Assembly: GCA_022827345.1 (NCBI GenBank)
Contig: JAJDTB010000009.1
Coordinates: 1 to 64,000 of the forward strand
Source: Gemmatimonadota bacterium
GTDB lineage: Bacteria > Gemmatimonadota > Gemmatimonadetes > Longimicrobiales > Gaopeijiaceae
Direction of reading: 5' to 3'
DNA: 64,000 nucleotides
Positions 1 through 7,883 of the stretch are shown here, in pieces. Each line of letters opens with the position of its first letter. The stretch's first letter is position 1. The translations under genes were made by a program, and so were the position numbers. The notes beneath the pieces were generated by a model. It was given only the letters and a program-made list of their open reading frames with translations, searched no databases and had not been told where the DNA came from.

Positions 1-99
1 GCCTTCGTCGAGCGCTACAACAACGGCTGGCTTCTCCAGCGGCACGGGTACATGACCCCGGCCCGCGCCCGCGAGAAGCTCAGCCGAAAGGCGGCCTGA
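1..99 (+). mobile_element. IS3-family transposase, C-terminal fragment (cut by window edge)
   Basis: The window opens inside a reading frame that ends with TGA at 97-99. The 32 visible residues contain FVERYNNGWLLQRHGY and then TPARAR, which is the usual C-terminus of the DDE integrase (OrfB) of IS3-family insertion sequences, where the final helix follows the catalytic glutamate. The rest of the element lies to the left. The adjacent beta-propeller gene lacks its 5' end, which suggests this element inserted into it. The family call rests on the motif alone. Confidence 0.75.
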
Positions 100-121
100 T
101 GTTTAGGCCGTCCACTTGTCC
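100..121 (+). mobile_element. Putative right terminus of the IS3-type element
   Basis: Only about 20 bases separate the transposase stop from the point where beta-propeller-like coding begins. This stretch ends in CCACTTGTCCA, and a 3' CA is the usual tip of IS3-family ends. The left end is outside the window, so the matching inverted repeat and the target duplication cannot be checked here. The exact boundary is an inference. Confidence 0.4.
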
Positions 122-1231
122 AGGAAACCGGAACCGGTACAGTTTAACTTCGGTGACGATCCAGACAATAGGGTATTGCTATCACAGGTGCCGTACCTGC
201 GTGCCGCGCCCAGCGGTCAGCGTGTGTTCGTGATAGACCTGGTGGACGTACCGGTGAGCGTCTGGACTCCCGAGGGTGCGTTGGTATTCGCCGCGAAACG
301 CGGGCAGGGACCCGGTGAGTTTGCCTATCCAACGCGCATATACGTTGACGATGATGACGGCTTTGTCGTCCGCGAGGGCACCGGGTCACGGTTCACATAC
401 TACTCGGAGGATGCAAGCCTCATCGAGGCGGCGGCTACGCCGCTCGGTTCGATAATGCACCAGCAGTTTCAGCTCGAACTGGAGGCTCCGACAATTGGAG
501 GCGGTTATCTCGGCACCGCGAACATCCCGTTGCGCGTCGTGACGGGCACAGCGGGTGCTCCACCAGTCGAGCGATCTCCCCTGCTCTTACTGCAGCCATC
601 GGAAGATGGCGAATGGGCTAATCGCCCAGAGGTCGTCTTCTGGCTTGATAATCGAAATCGCTTCATGGCGGTCCCGATGGGTGAGCAATTCAGAAACGGG
701 TTCGTGTTTGGTGGACAGCCTTTCAACGCCGCGGACCAAGTGGAATTCGAACCCGGGCGTATGGTTGTGATGAGAACAGATCCGGCTGCGGGGGAGGTTG
801 AGTTCATCGAGCTCAACGAGGTCGGCGACACGGTGTGGAAGGGTGCTTTGCACCTCGAACCGATGAGGGTCACGGATCGGATGGTGGAAGCAGCATGGGA
901 AGCAGAGCCGCGTAGTCCGGCCATTCCCGAAGCCGCTTACCGCCGCGCCTGGAACACGGCTCTCCACCGACCTGACTACGTTCCCGCTGTCCGTAGTTTC
1001 TTCCTGGCGGCATCCGGTGAGATCTGGGTGAGGACTCGCGAGGAGATTGACACACTCCGGGTGTACTACGCCATGTCAAGGAAAAAAAACCCCGAAACGC
1101 CACGTCAGGTCCTGGTGCCTGAGTGGCTTACTGTGCACGATGCGACGGATTCTCACGTATGGGGAATACGGCGAGATGCTCTGGGTACGCCGCGGGTCGT
1201 CGGGAGGAAGTTGGTTCCGCCCACCCAATAG
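116..1231 (+). CDS. Six-bladed beta-propeller protein, N-terminally truncated
   Basis: The frame codes for 371 residues, with TTG at 116 as the only available early start; a stop at 104 closes the frame upstream. Near residues 60-66 it has GQGPGEF, the hallmark of the 6-bladed beta-propeller lipoproteins common in Gemmatimonadota and Bacteroidota. Those proteins normally begin with a signal peptide or lipobox, and this one starts directly at the first propeller blade. The apparent start codon falls inside the presumed IS terminus, so the natural 5' end was probably removed or separated by the insertion. The remaining frame is open with no internal stop, so the event may be recent. Without a signal peptide it is unlikely to be functional. 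The ligand of these propellers is unknown. Confidence 0.6.
   Translation: MSRKPEPVQFNFGDDPDNRVLLSQVPYLRAAPSGQRVFVIDLVDVPVSVWTPEGALVFAAKRGQGPGEFAYPTRIYVDDDDGFVVREGTGSRFTYYSEDASLIEAAATPLGSIMHQQFQLELEAPTIGGGYLGTANIPLRVVTGTAGAPPVERSPLLLLQPSEDGEWANRPEVVFWLDNRNRFMAVPMGEQFRNGFVFGGQPFNAADQVEFEPGRMVVMRTDPAAGEVEFIELNEVGDTVWKGALHLEPMRVTDRMVEAAWEAEPRSPAIPEAAYRRAWNTALHRPDYVPAVRSFFLAASGEIWVRTREEIDTLRVYYAMSRKKNPETPRQVLVPEWLTVHDATDSHVWGIRRDALGTPRVVGRKLVPPTQ
126..140 (+). repeat. 15-bp direct repeat, copy 1
   Basis: ACCGGAACCGGTACA occurs here and again, identically, at 1263-1277. The two copies bracket the truncated beta-propeller gene. The bases on either side of the copies do not match. This copy lies just inside the presumed IS junction. 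Confidence 0.6.
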
Positions 1232-1262
1232 AGAGGGCGGGGATCGGCCCGCTGGAGGGGTG

Positions 1263-1277
1263 ACCGGAACCGGTACA
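1263..1277 (+). repeat. 15-bp direct repeat, copy 2
   Basis: Identical to 126-140. It lies in the 99-bp gap between the end of the beta-propeller frame and the end of the convergent leucine-rich-repeat lipoprotein gene. It contains the short palindrome ACCGGT. Confidence 0.6.
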
Positions 1278-1330
1278 CCAGGCGCGAACGCCGGAGACGG
1301 CCGAGGACGGCGCAGCCGCCCGCAGGCCAA

Positions 1331-4213
1331 TCACCGTCTCGTCTCTCTCAGTCCGCGGTAGGTCACCGCATCCGCGTGACCGGGCGTCTCCGGAATGTCG
1401 TCGTTCCAGTCGTGCAGCAACCCGCGGATCAGACCGGACTGGCTGCGGAGGATGGTGACCGTCCGTGAATCGCGCTCGTCCACGACCACCTCACCCTCGG
1501 GTCCGCTGAGAACGACGCGGTCGACGTCACCATGTTCCACGGGAAGTGCGAAGAGGAAGTAGCGGTTGCCGTGCTTGTCCCAGGACGGGGTGAAGCGGAA
1601 CGAGAACAGCAGATCCGTGCCGGAGAACCCCTCGATCATGTAGGGGCCTTGGCCTGTCGGGGTGCTTGGTGCCATCCGCAGCCAGTAGGGCGGTTCAAGT
1701 GTCAGCTTGCCTTCGATCACGCCGCCGCCCAGGACGAGCTGCGGGGATCGCGGGATGCTCCTGCTGGTCAGCTGGGGAGTGTGGCGGTGCACCAGCACCT
1801 TGCGGTAGGAGAAGTCGCTGATCCAGGCGGGGTGGCAGTATCCCATCAGGTCTGCCGCCCCGCGGTTGACCACGGTGCCATCGCGGAAGTCGTAACCCCA
1901 CACGCCGACCGACCCGCCCGGATACGGAAAGTCCGGGTCAGGGCTGCCTGCATCGCCACACGGTGCGTGACGCAGGCTCAGCGAATGTCCCACCTCGTGG
2001 GCGAGCTCGGTTACCAGCGGCTTGCCCATGGAAACCCATCCGTCCAGCCTGGCGATCCCGCGCACCACACCGGTCTTGCTCAACGCAGCCCCGTAATAAT
2101 ATCCGGTTCCGTTCTCCGCGCTGCGCACGGCCTCCAGATCCAGCACAAGTCCCCACTGGCCATCGGACGTCGTCAAGTCGCGCGAGGTCGTATACGTCTC
2201 CCGCGTCCGCGCCGAGAACTCCGAGAACGGGAACGCCCACCGGAGCAGGCTGACAACGTGCGAGTCCTTCGTGATGTCCGTAACCGAGTGGAAGATCGAT
2301 GAATCCGGCGCGGTCGCGTTCAGCACGGGGACCACGGTGAGTTCCATCGGCGGGGCATTCACCACATTGATCCGGACGGCACCCTCAGCCGGATAGTGGC
2401 TCTCCGCGTCGTCGGCCAGGACGAGAAAGCCGTCCGGGTCGGCCTCGATTCGGAGCTCGAGCCCCGGCTGAACGTGCTCCCCCGGGATCACGACGTTGTA
2501 CGAGCCGTCGAGGTCAACCTGCAGCGGACGGGTAGGGAGCTGGGTATAGGGTGCATCGATGCGCACCTGGTAGACCTGCGTACCATTGCGGCTGAGGGTC
2601 GCCAGTATCGGAGGAGCAACGAAGTCGTGCAGCGTGGGTGCCGTCAGGAACACGCGCAGCAGCGCATCCCGATTCGCAATCATCGGCACAGGGTCGGACG
2701 GGTTCTGAACCGACTGGACCGTATACGCCATCGGGAACTGCAAGGTGACTCCCGGCAAATCCTCGCAAACCGGGCCCTCGTGGATATCGAGGCCAAGCAC
2801 CCACGCCTCGAAACCGCGCGTCGGGGGGATGCAGAGGCCGGTCCCGTCATATTGCAGAGCCGTCAGCTCCGCCAACCCCACCATGGTGAACGGCAGCAAC
2901 CCGTCGAGGCCGGCATTGCCAGCGATGTCGAAGGTCGTCAGCGACGACATGTGCCCGATGTCCGCGGGCAGCTTGCCAGCGAGGGCGTTGGCGCTCAGGT
3001 CGAGCTCTTGCAGCTCAGCCAGCGTGACGAGGGATGTAGGAAAGGGGCCCGTCAGGCCATTGTCAGGAAGCTCGAGGGAGCGCACGCGGCCATCCCTTAC
3101 CGTGACGCCGTACCACGAGCCCAAATCCGCGGCCGTGTTCCATCCCGCCGCATTCGTCCATCCGTCTCCAGCCGTCGAATTGAAGAGATCCTCCAGAGCC
3201 AACCGTTCGACGGTGTCTACTTCGCACACGTTTATCGCGGCCCCGAGCCGGTCCAGCCACGCGGCGAACGTGGGGTCCAGCGGCGCGCACAACCCGGTGC
3301 CGTCCGTGCGGAAATAGACCAGCTCCCGCAGCTTCAGAAGGCTGCGAGGCATCAGTCCCGAGAGGTTGGGATTCGATAAGAGCATTAGCTCATTGAGCCG
3401 CGTGAGACCGCCCAACGCCGCAGGGAGCCCGCCCGTCAAGTCATTGATGGAGAGGTCGAGGCTCTCCAGCACAGAGAGGTGTCCCAATTCAGGGGGTATC
3501 GGGCCCGTCAGTCCGTTCTGGCTCAGGATCAGCCTCTCCAGGCGGGAGAGCTGTCCGAGTTCCGACGGAATCGGGCCGGTGAGCAAGTTGTCACTGACGT
3601 TCAGATCGACCAGGCGGGAGAGCTGCCCGAGTTCTGGCGGAATCAGGCCGGTCAACATGTTGGCATTGAGGTCCAGACTCTTCAGCCGGGATAGCCTGCC
3701 CAGCTCCATGGGGATCGATCCCGTGAGTCGATTGTCGAGGAGGCGGATCGACACCAGCGGCAGGTTGCCCAAGGGCGGGATCGTGCCGGTCAGTCCGTTG
3801 CTGCCCAGGTCCAGGTATTCCAGCCGGGAAAGTCGACCGATCTCTGCGGGGATGGAGCCGGTCAACGCGTTGTCGTTGAGGTACAGCCCCACCATATCCT
3901 CGAGTTTCTCGATGTCGGGCGGGATGGACCCGGTCAGTCCGTTATCGCGAAGATCGACACTGTGGACACGGCCGTTCGGGCTGGTTGCCACACCGTACCA
4001 GTCACCGACGGGAGCGCCCGTGAGCCAGTTGTCGCGCCTTGTCCACGAGTCTCCGCGCGTCGCGTTGTACAGCGCCTCGAGCGCATCGCGTTCCACCTCG
4101 AGCGGGGTCGGCGGAGGTGGCGTTGGCGGAGTCGTCGGCGTCGTGATCTTCGGCTCGTCGCCGCTGCACGCCAGCGCCACCAGCGGTGGGAGCAGCATCC
4201 ATGCTTTTTTCAT
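1331..4213 (-). CDS. Lipoprotein with plant-type leucine-rich repeats and a metzincin metalloprotease domain
   Basis: 960 residues from ATG at 4213; a GGCGAG ribosome-binding site precedes it, and the frame upstream has no conserved coding. Residues 1-16 form a lipoprotein signal (MKKAW, hydrophobic core, cysteine at 16 in VALAC). A proline-threonine linker follows. Leucine-rich repeats of the plant-type consensus (L-x-x-N-x-L-T-G-x-I-P-x-x-L-G) occupy roughly residues 85-300, with a second short block at about 375-460. The C-terminal half holds HEVGHSLSLRH at about 739-749, the zinc motif HExxHxxxxxH, and DLMGYC near 787, the methionine turn of metzincins. It is predicted to be surface-anchored, with the repeats binding a partner and the protease domain cutting protein. 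The target is unknown. A good promoter sits at 4257-4285. Confidence 0.8.
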   Translation of the reverse strand: MKKAWMLLPPLVALACSGDEPKITTPTTPPTPPPPTPLEVERDALEALYNATRGDSWTRRDNWLTGAPVGDWYGVATSPNGRVHSVDLRDNGLTGSIPPDIEKLEDMVGLYLNDNALTGSIPAEIGRLSRLEYLDLGSNGLTGTIPPLGNLPLVSIRLLDNRLTGSIPMELGRLSRLKSLDLNANMLTGLIPPELGQLSRLVDLNVSDNLLTGPIPSELGQLSRLERLILSQNGLTGPIPPELGHLSVLESLDLSINDLTGGLPAALGGLTRLNELMLLSNPNLSGLMPRSLLKLRELVYFRTDGTGLCAPLDPTFAAWLDRLGAAINVCEVDTVERLALEDLFNSTAGDGWTNAAGWNTAADLGSWYGVTVRDGRVRSLELPDNGLTGPFPTSLVTLAELQELDLSANALAGKLPADIGHMSSLTTFDIAGNAGLDGLLPFTMVGLAELTALQYDGTGLCIPPTRGFEAWVLGLDIHEGPVCEDLPGVTLQFPMAYTVQSVQNPSDPVPMIANRDALLRVFLTAPTLHDFVAPPILATLSRNGTQVYQVRIDAPYTQLPTRPLQVDLDGSYNVVIPGEHVQPGLELRIEADPDGFLVLADDAESHYPAEGAVRINVVNAPPMELTVVPVLNATAPDSSIFHSVTDITKDSHVVSLLRWAFPFSEFSARTRETYTTSRDLTTSDGQWGLVLDLEAVRSAENGTGYYYGAALSKTGVVRGIARLDGWVSMGKPLVTELAHEVGHSLSLRHAPCGDAGSPDPDFPYPGGSVGVWGYDFRDGTVVNRGAADLMGYCHPAWISDFSYRKVLVHRHTPQLTSRSIPRSPQLVLGGGVIEGKLTLEPPYWLRMAPSTPTGQGPYMIEGFSGTDLLFSFRFTPSWDKHGNRYFLFALPVEHGDVDRVVLSGPEGEVVVDERDSRTVTILRSQSGLIRGLLHDWNDDIPETPGHADAVTYRGLRETRR

Positions 4214-4256
4214 TGACTCGCCGAGCGTGTAGGCATGATAAAAATCTACAATAGTG

Positions 4257-4285
4257 ACCATATGTGCTGCGCAATCATGTGTCAA
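4257..4285 (-). promoter_or_regulatory. Sigma-70-type promoter of the LRR-metzincin gene
   Basis: Reading the minus strand, a perfect -35 box TTGACA (4285-4280) is followed after 17 bases by TATGGT (4262-4257) as the -10 box. Transcription would start near 4250, giving a leader of about 37 nt before the ATG at 4213. The AT-rich run just downstream stands out in GC-rich surroundings. Confidence 0.6.
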
Positions 4286-4560
4286 TTAAACCGCACGAGT
4301 CAGAGCTGCGGCGGCAGCTGCATCCCGACCGTGAAACTGGCCACGCTGACCGCCGTGCCCGGGATGGGTCGCCCCTCGAAGGCCGCGCGGGTTTCCTCCG
4401 CGGGCTTGCTGAGAGCTTTCTTGCTTTCCGGCCACCCGGTCCGGATGCGATATTGTCCTCTCGCCGCTGGCAGGCGATTGACCCCGGCAACAATCCGGCA
4501 CAGCCAGGATTCCGGCCGGACCGCCGCCCCGAACGGAGAGAACTTTCCCTGGAGGAACGC
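4286..4560. other. Divergent intergenic region, no gene called
   Basis: The 347-bp gap between the starts at 4213 (minus) and 4561 (plus) holds the promoter at 4257-4285 and a GGAGG ribosome-binding site for the acylase at about 4550. I find no convincing promoter for the plus-strand gene. The minus-strand translation just above 4300 ends in GMQLPPQL and faintly resembles an outer-membrane-barrel C-terminus, but it is too short to call a gene remnant. Confidence 0.4.
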
Positions 4561-6864
4561 ATGCACCCGCTTCGCGCCCCTGGATCCGTCCATGGCCCCA
4601 CCGCCCCCGTCACCACCCTGGCCCTCCTCACCCTCATCTCCGCCTGCGCCGAACCCCCCGCCTCGACCTTCGACGACCTCGCCTCCGCCCACCTCCCGCA
4701 AATCGAAGGCAGCATCCAGGTCGCCGGACTGACAGCCGAAGTCGAGGTACTCCGCGATCCCTGGGGCGTTCCCCATATCTACGCCTCGAACCTCGACGAC
4801 CTCTTCCTTGCCCAGGGCTTCGTACAGGCCCAGGATCGTCTCTGGCAGATGGAGATGTACAGAAGAGCCGGCGAGGGGCGGCTCTCGGAAGTGCTCGGGC
4901 CCGACGCGCTCCAACATGACCGTGTCGCCCGTCTGCTCAAGTTCCGCGGCCCGTTCGACGACGACGAGTACACCAGCTACCACCCCGAGGGCCGACGCAT
5001 CCTGGAGGCCTTCGCGGCCGGGGTCAACGCCTACATCGACCACGCCACGGCGGCCGGCGAACTGCCCGTCGAGTTCATGCTTACGGGGGTCGAGCCCGAG
5101 CCCTGGACCGCCGAGACACCGCTGCTGCGCATGCAGACCGCGATGCCTGTGGCGGACGTGCGCCGCGAGCTGAGGCTGGCCGAGCAGGTGGCCGAGCTGG
5201 GAGCGGCGGAAGCCAACCGCCAGGCGAACCCCACTCCCTGGCGCGAACTCGTGATGCCCGCGGGCGTCGACCTGTCGCTGATTTCGGCCGAGGTGCTGGG
5301 CGGGGTGACGGGCTTCCGCAACGCGATGAGCAGCCCGCCCCTGGTCGCCCCCTACGATAGCTGGACGGGGTCGGAGATGGCGATGAACATGGGTGCGCGC
5401 GAGACATCCCCCGGGAGCAACAACTGGGCGATCCACGGCAGCCGCACCGCGAGCGGACACGCGATCGTGGCCAACGACCCGCACCGCGGGGTCACGAACC
5501 CGTCGCTCCGCTATGTCGTGCACCTCGACGCACCCGGCTGGACCGCCATCGGCTCGACCGAGCCGGTGCTCCCCGGCGTGGCCATCGGGCACAACGGACG
5601 CATCGCCTGGGGGCTCACCATCGTGGGCACCGACCAGTCGGACGTGTACGTCGAGCAGGTGAACCCGGACGACCCCAAACAGGTGCGCTGGGGCGACGGC
5701 TGGGAGGAGGTGCGGACCATCACCGAGACCGTCCAGGTGAAGGACGGCGCGCCCGTGACCATGGAACTGGAGTTCTCGCGCCACGGCCCGATCTTCCACC
5801 GGGACCCGGACAACAACCTCGCCTACGCCATGCGCTCGACCATGCACGAGCCCGGGACCACGGGGTATCTCTCCGGGCTCCGGCTCAACGTGGTCTCCGA
5901 CTGCGCCGCCTTCATCGAGGAGTTGCGCTACTGGCTGGCCCCCACCGAGAACATGATCTGCGGGGACGCCGACGGGAATATCGCATGGCAGGCCGCCGCC
6001 CTCTCCCCGAGCCGCCCCAATTGGCACGGACGGCTGCCGGTGCCGGGGACCGGCGAATACGAGTGGGACGGCTTCCGCGACGACCTTCCCACCGAGTTCA
6101 ATCCGGAGCGCGGCTGGGTGGGCACGGCCAACCACGACATCCATCCGCCCGGATACGATCCGCCGCTCTTCTTCAAGACCGCAGGTCCCTTCGCCCGCTT
6201 CGCCCGGGTCGAGGAGGTGCTGAACGCGGGTAGCGACTACACGCTGGACGACTCGCGGCTGCTCCAGCAGGACGCGTACTCGGCTTCCGGCGCGCGCCAC
6301 GCAGCGCTCTTCCGCGGATGGACGGCGAACGACGCGGGGCTGGAGACCTACCGGGCCGAACTGGCCGCCTGGGACGGCGTTTTCGACCGGGAGAGCCGGG
6401 CGGCCGCGATCTACCGCCGGCTCGACACGGAGGCCCTGGACTCCTACCGAAACAGCCCAGGTGAATCCGGGCCGGCTGATTATGAATCGGTCCTGGCCGC
6501 CGCCATCGCACGGATCACGGCCGACCAGGGCGACGATGCGGCCCAGTGGCGCTGGGGACGCGACCACCGCAACGAGTTCCCGCACGCGCTCGTGACCGCA
6601 TACGACCTGCCTGCGGCGGAGCGGTCGGGAGGCGCGGGCACGGTTGCCGCAACAGGGGCCACCTACCGTCACATCGTCGACTTCGCCGACCTGGACGGGT
6701 CGCTGTTCACCAACGCGCCCGGACAGTCGGGACGCCCCGGAAGCCCCTACTACGGCAATCTCACCGAGGACTGGGCCAACCGGGACTACTTCCCGATGCT
6801 TTTCTCCCGGGAGGCGGTAGAGGCTCGCGCGGAATACCGGCTCGTGTTGGCGCCCGGAGGTTGA
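4561..6864 (+). CDS. Penicillin acylase family (Ntn-hydrolase) lipoprotein
   Basis: 767 residues. ATG at 4561 is chosen because GGAGGAACGC lies directly before it and it starts a lipoprotein signal with cysteine 29 in LISAC. The family cleaves amide bonds (beta-lactam side chains, acyl-homoserine lactones, related N-acyl compounds) in the periplasm. After the alpha-subunit region (about 40-270, with DPWGVPHIYA and QDRLWQMEMYRR) a spacer leads to GSNNW at 285-289. Ser286 would be exposed as the N-terminal nucleophile after autoprocessing. The beta-subunit has NDPH just after it and runs to the C-terminus, and the length matches the family. The substrate cannot be read from sequence; quorum-signal acylases belong to the same family. 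It is transcribed divergently from the LRR-metzincin gene. Confidence 0.88.
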   Translation: MHPLRAPGSVHGPTAPVTTLALLTLISACAEPPASTFDDLASAHLPQIEGSIQVAGLTAEVEVLRDPWGVPHIYASNLDDLFLAQGFVQAQDRLWQMEMYRRAGEGRLSEVLGPDALQHDRVARLLKFRGPFDDDEYTSYHPEGRRILEAFAAGVNAYIDHATAAGELPVEFMLTGVEPEPWTAETPLLRMQTAMPVADVRRELRLAEQVAELGAAEANRQANPTPWRELVMPAGVDLSLISAEVLGGVTGFRNAMSSPPLVAPYDSWTGSEMAMNMGARETSPGSNNWAIHGSRTASGHAIVANDPHRGVTNPSLRYVVHLDAPGWTAIGSTEPVLPGVAIGHNGRIAWGLTIVGTDQSDVYVEQVNPDDPKQVRWGDGWEEVRTITETVQVKDGAPVTMELEFSRHGPIFHRDPDNNLAYAMRSTMHEPGTTGYLSGLRLNVVSDCAAFIEELRYWLAPTENMICGDADGNIAWQAAALSPSRPNWHGRLPVPGTGEYEWDGFRDDLPTEFNPERGWVGTANHDIHPPGYDPPLFFKTAGPFARFARVEEVLNAGSDYTLDDSRLLQQDAYSASGARHAALFRGWTANDAGLETYRAELAAWDGVFDRESRAAAIYRRLDTEALDSYRNSPGESGPADYESVLAAAIARITADQGDDAAQWRWGRDHRNEFPHALVTAYDLPAAERSGGAGTVAATGATYRHIVDFADLDGSLFTNAPGQSGRPGSPYYGNLTEDWANRDYFPMLFSREAVEARAEYRLVLAPGG

Positions 6865-6894
6865 CGGATTGCAAGTGCGGCCAAATGCCGGAGT

Positions 6895-6928
6895 TTGTCC
6901 GCCAATTCTGCCCCGAATTGGCGGACAA
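6895..6928. promoter_or_regulatory. Palindromic operator-like element, copy 1
   Basis: Perfect 14-bp inverted repeat: left arm TTGTCCGCCAATTC (6895-6908), six-base spacer, right arm its exact reverse complement (6915-6928). It ends 20 bp before the DoxX-like ATG. A second copy of the same 34-bp length, differing at 5 positions, lies before proC at 7817-7850. Fixed length, conserved outer arms and position just ahead of two starts suggest a repressor or activator site. As RNA it would also form a strong hairpin over the leader, and there is no T-tract to make it a simple terminator. Confidence 0.6.
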
Positions 6929-6948
6929 GGCACCAAGTTCAACTCAAG

Positions 6949-7734
6949 ATGAACAAGAGCACGCAGATCGCGAGATGGCTTGCCGCGGTGATCATGATCA
7001 CCTATGGCTTTGCGAAGCTGAACGGATCCCAGTTCACGGTGCTCGACTCCGAGGTCACGAAGCCCATGGGCGAGGTCAGCGGATTCTGGCTGACCTGGTA
7101 CTACTACGGGTTCTCCGGCGTCTACGGGACGATCGTTGCACTGGTCGAAATCGGTGGCGGCCTGCTGCTGATCCGGCCACGGACGGCGCTGGTCGGCGCC
7201 CTTGTTCTCCTGCCGGTGGTGGGCAACGTCATCCTCATCGACATCTTCTTCGGGATCGCCAACGCCCTGCCGGCCTCCGTTCTGGTTCTGATCTGTCTGA
7301 TCATCATAGTCCGGCCCCACGCCCAACGGCTTGCCGAGGCCGTGCTCCTCGACATCGACTCATCCCGCAGGGCCGTGGCCGTCCGCGCGGCCGGTGCCGT
7401 GGCCGTGCTCGCGGGCGCCTGGGGCTTCACCTACTGGGCCGCCAACTACAACAATCGCCAGCCCACGCCAATCGATGGCGTCTGGACGGTCGAGGAAAAC
7501 GGAGGGCCGCTCGAGCGCGTGTTCTTCGAATACAACCGCTCCCATATGGCCGTGTTCCGCTTTGATGACGGAGACGCCGTGCACCACTTCGAGGTCGACT
7601 CGGATCAAGTGCGGGTTTGGGAACAGTGGCAACTGAAAGGCCCGCTGATCTACGAGGGCGAAATCGTCAATGACCACCGAATCGAACTGCAGCCGTCCGG
7701 AAGTGACGCTGGCATCATCCTGGTGAGGGACTAA
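6949..7734 (+). CDS. DoxX-like membrane protein with C-terminal extracytoplasmic domain
   Basis: 261 residues from ATG at 6949; longer frames start inside the upstream palindrome. About five hydrophobic segments fall in residues 8-165, including an early ITYGFAKL stretch and runs such as LVGALVLLPVVGNVILI, in the four-helix DoxX-type fold. A further helix at about 140-165 leads to a soluble tail of roughly 100 residues (GVWTVEENGG onward) that is not part of the core DoxX domain. DoxX proteins are associated with respiratory and redox membranes, but their biochemical role is poorly defined. The tail may be periplasmic. The palindrome 20 bp upstream suggests regulation shared with proC. Confidence 0.6.
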   Translation: MNKSTQIARWLAAVIMITYGFAKLNGSQFTVLDSEVTKPMGEVSGFWLTWYYYGFSGVYGTIVALVEIGGGLLLIRPRTALVGALVLLPVVGNVILIDIFFGIANALPASVLVLICLIIIVRPHAQRLAEAVLLDIDSSRRAVAVRAAGAVAVLAGAWGFTYWAANYNNRQPTPIDGVWTVEENGGPLERVFFEYNRSHMAVFRFDDGDAVHHFEVDSDQVRVWEQWQLKGPLIYEGEIVNDHRIELQPSGSDAGIILVRD

Positions 7735-7816
7735 GTCAGCCCACGCGCGGGGTGGCCGAAGTCGGCCGGTCCAATACCGGAACGAGGGTGAACGGTGGGC
7801 GGTAGATTCCGACAGG

Positions 7817-7850
7817 TTGTCCGCCAATTCCGGCCCACAATGGCGGACAA
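7817..7850. promoter_or_regulatory. Palindromic operator-like element, copy 2
   Basis: Left arm TTGTCCGCCA (7817-7826) and right arm TGGCGGACAA (7841-7850) are exact complements with 14 bases between. The first 14 bases equal those of copy 1 at 6895-6908. It ends 33 bp before the proC ATG. The interior is less symmetric than in copy 1, so what is conserved is the outer arms and total length. That fits a DNA-binding dyad better than a terminator. Confidence 0.6.
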
Positions 7851-7883
7851 AGTCATTCCAAACTCCGAAAAGCCGAAATCAGG

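Noticed and set aside
4300-4405. Minus-strand tail ending GMQLPPQL that looks like an outer-membrane-barrel C-terminus
   Set aside because: Too short, no other barrel features upstream, and the frame runs into the acylase shadow; kept only as a note on the intergenic region.
4300-7326. 1008-residue open frame on the minus strand opposite the penicillin acylase gene
   Set aside because: It is an antisense shadow: composition rich in Arg, Gly, Val and His, no recognisable domain, and the plus-strand acylase is strongly supported.
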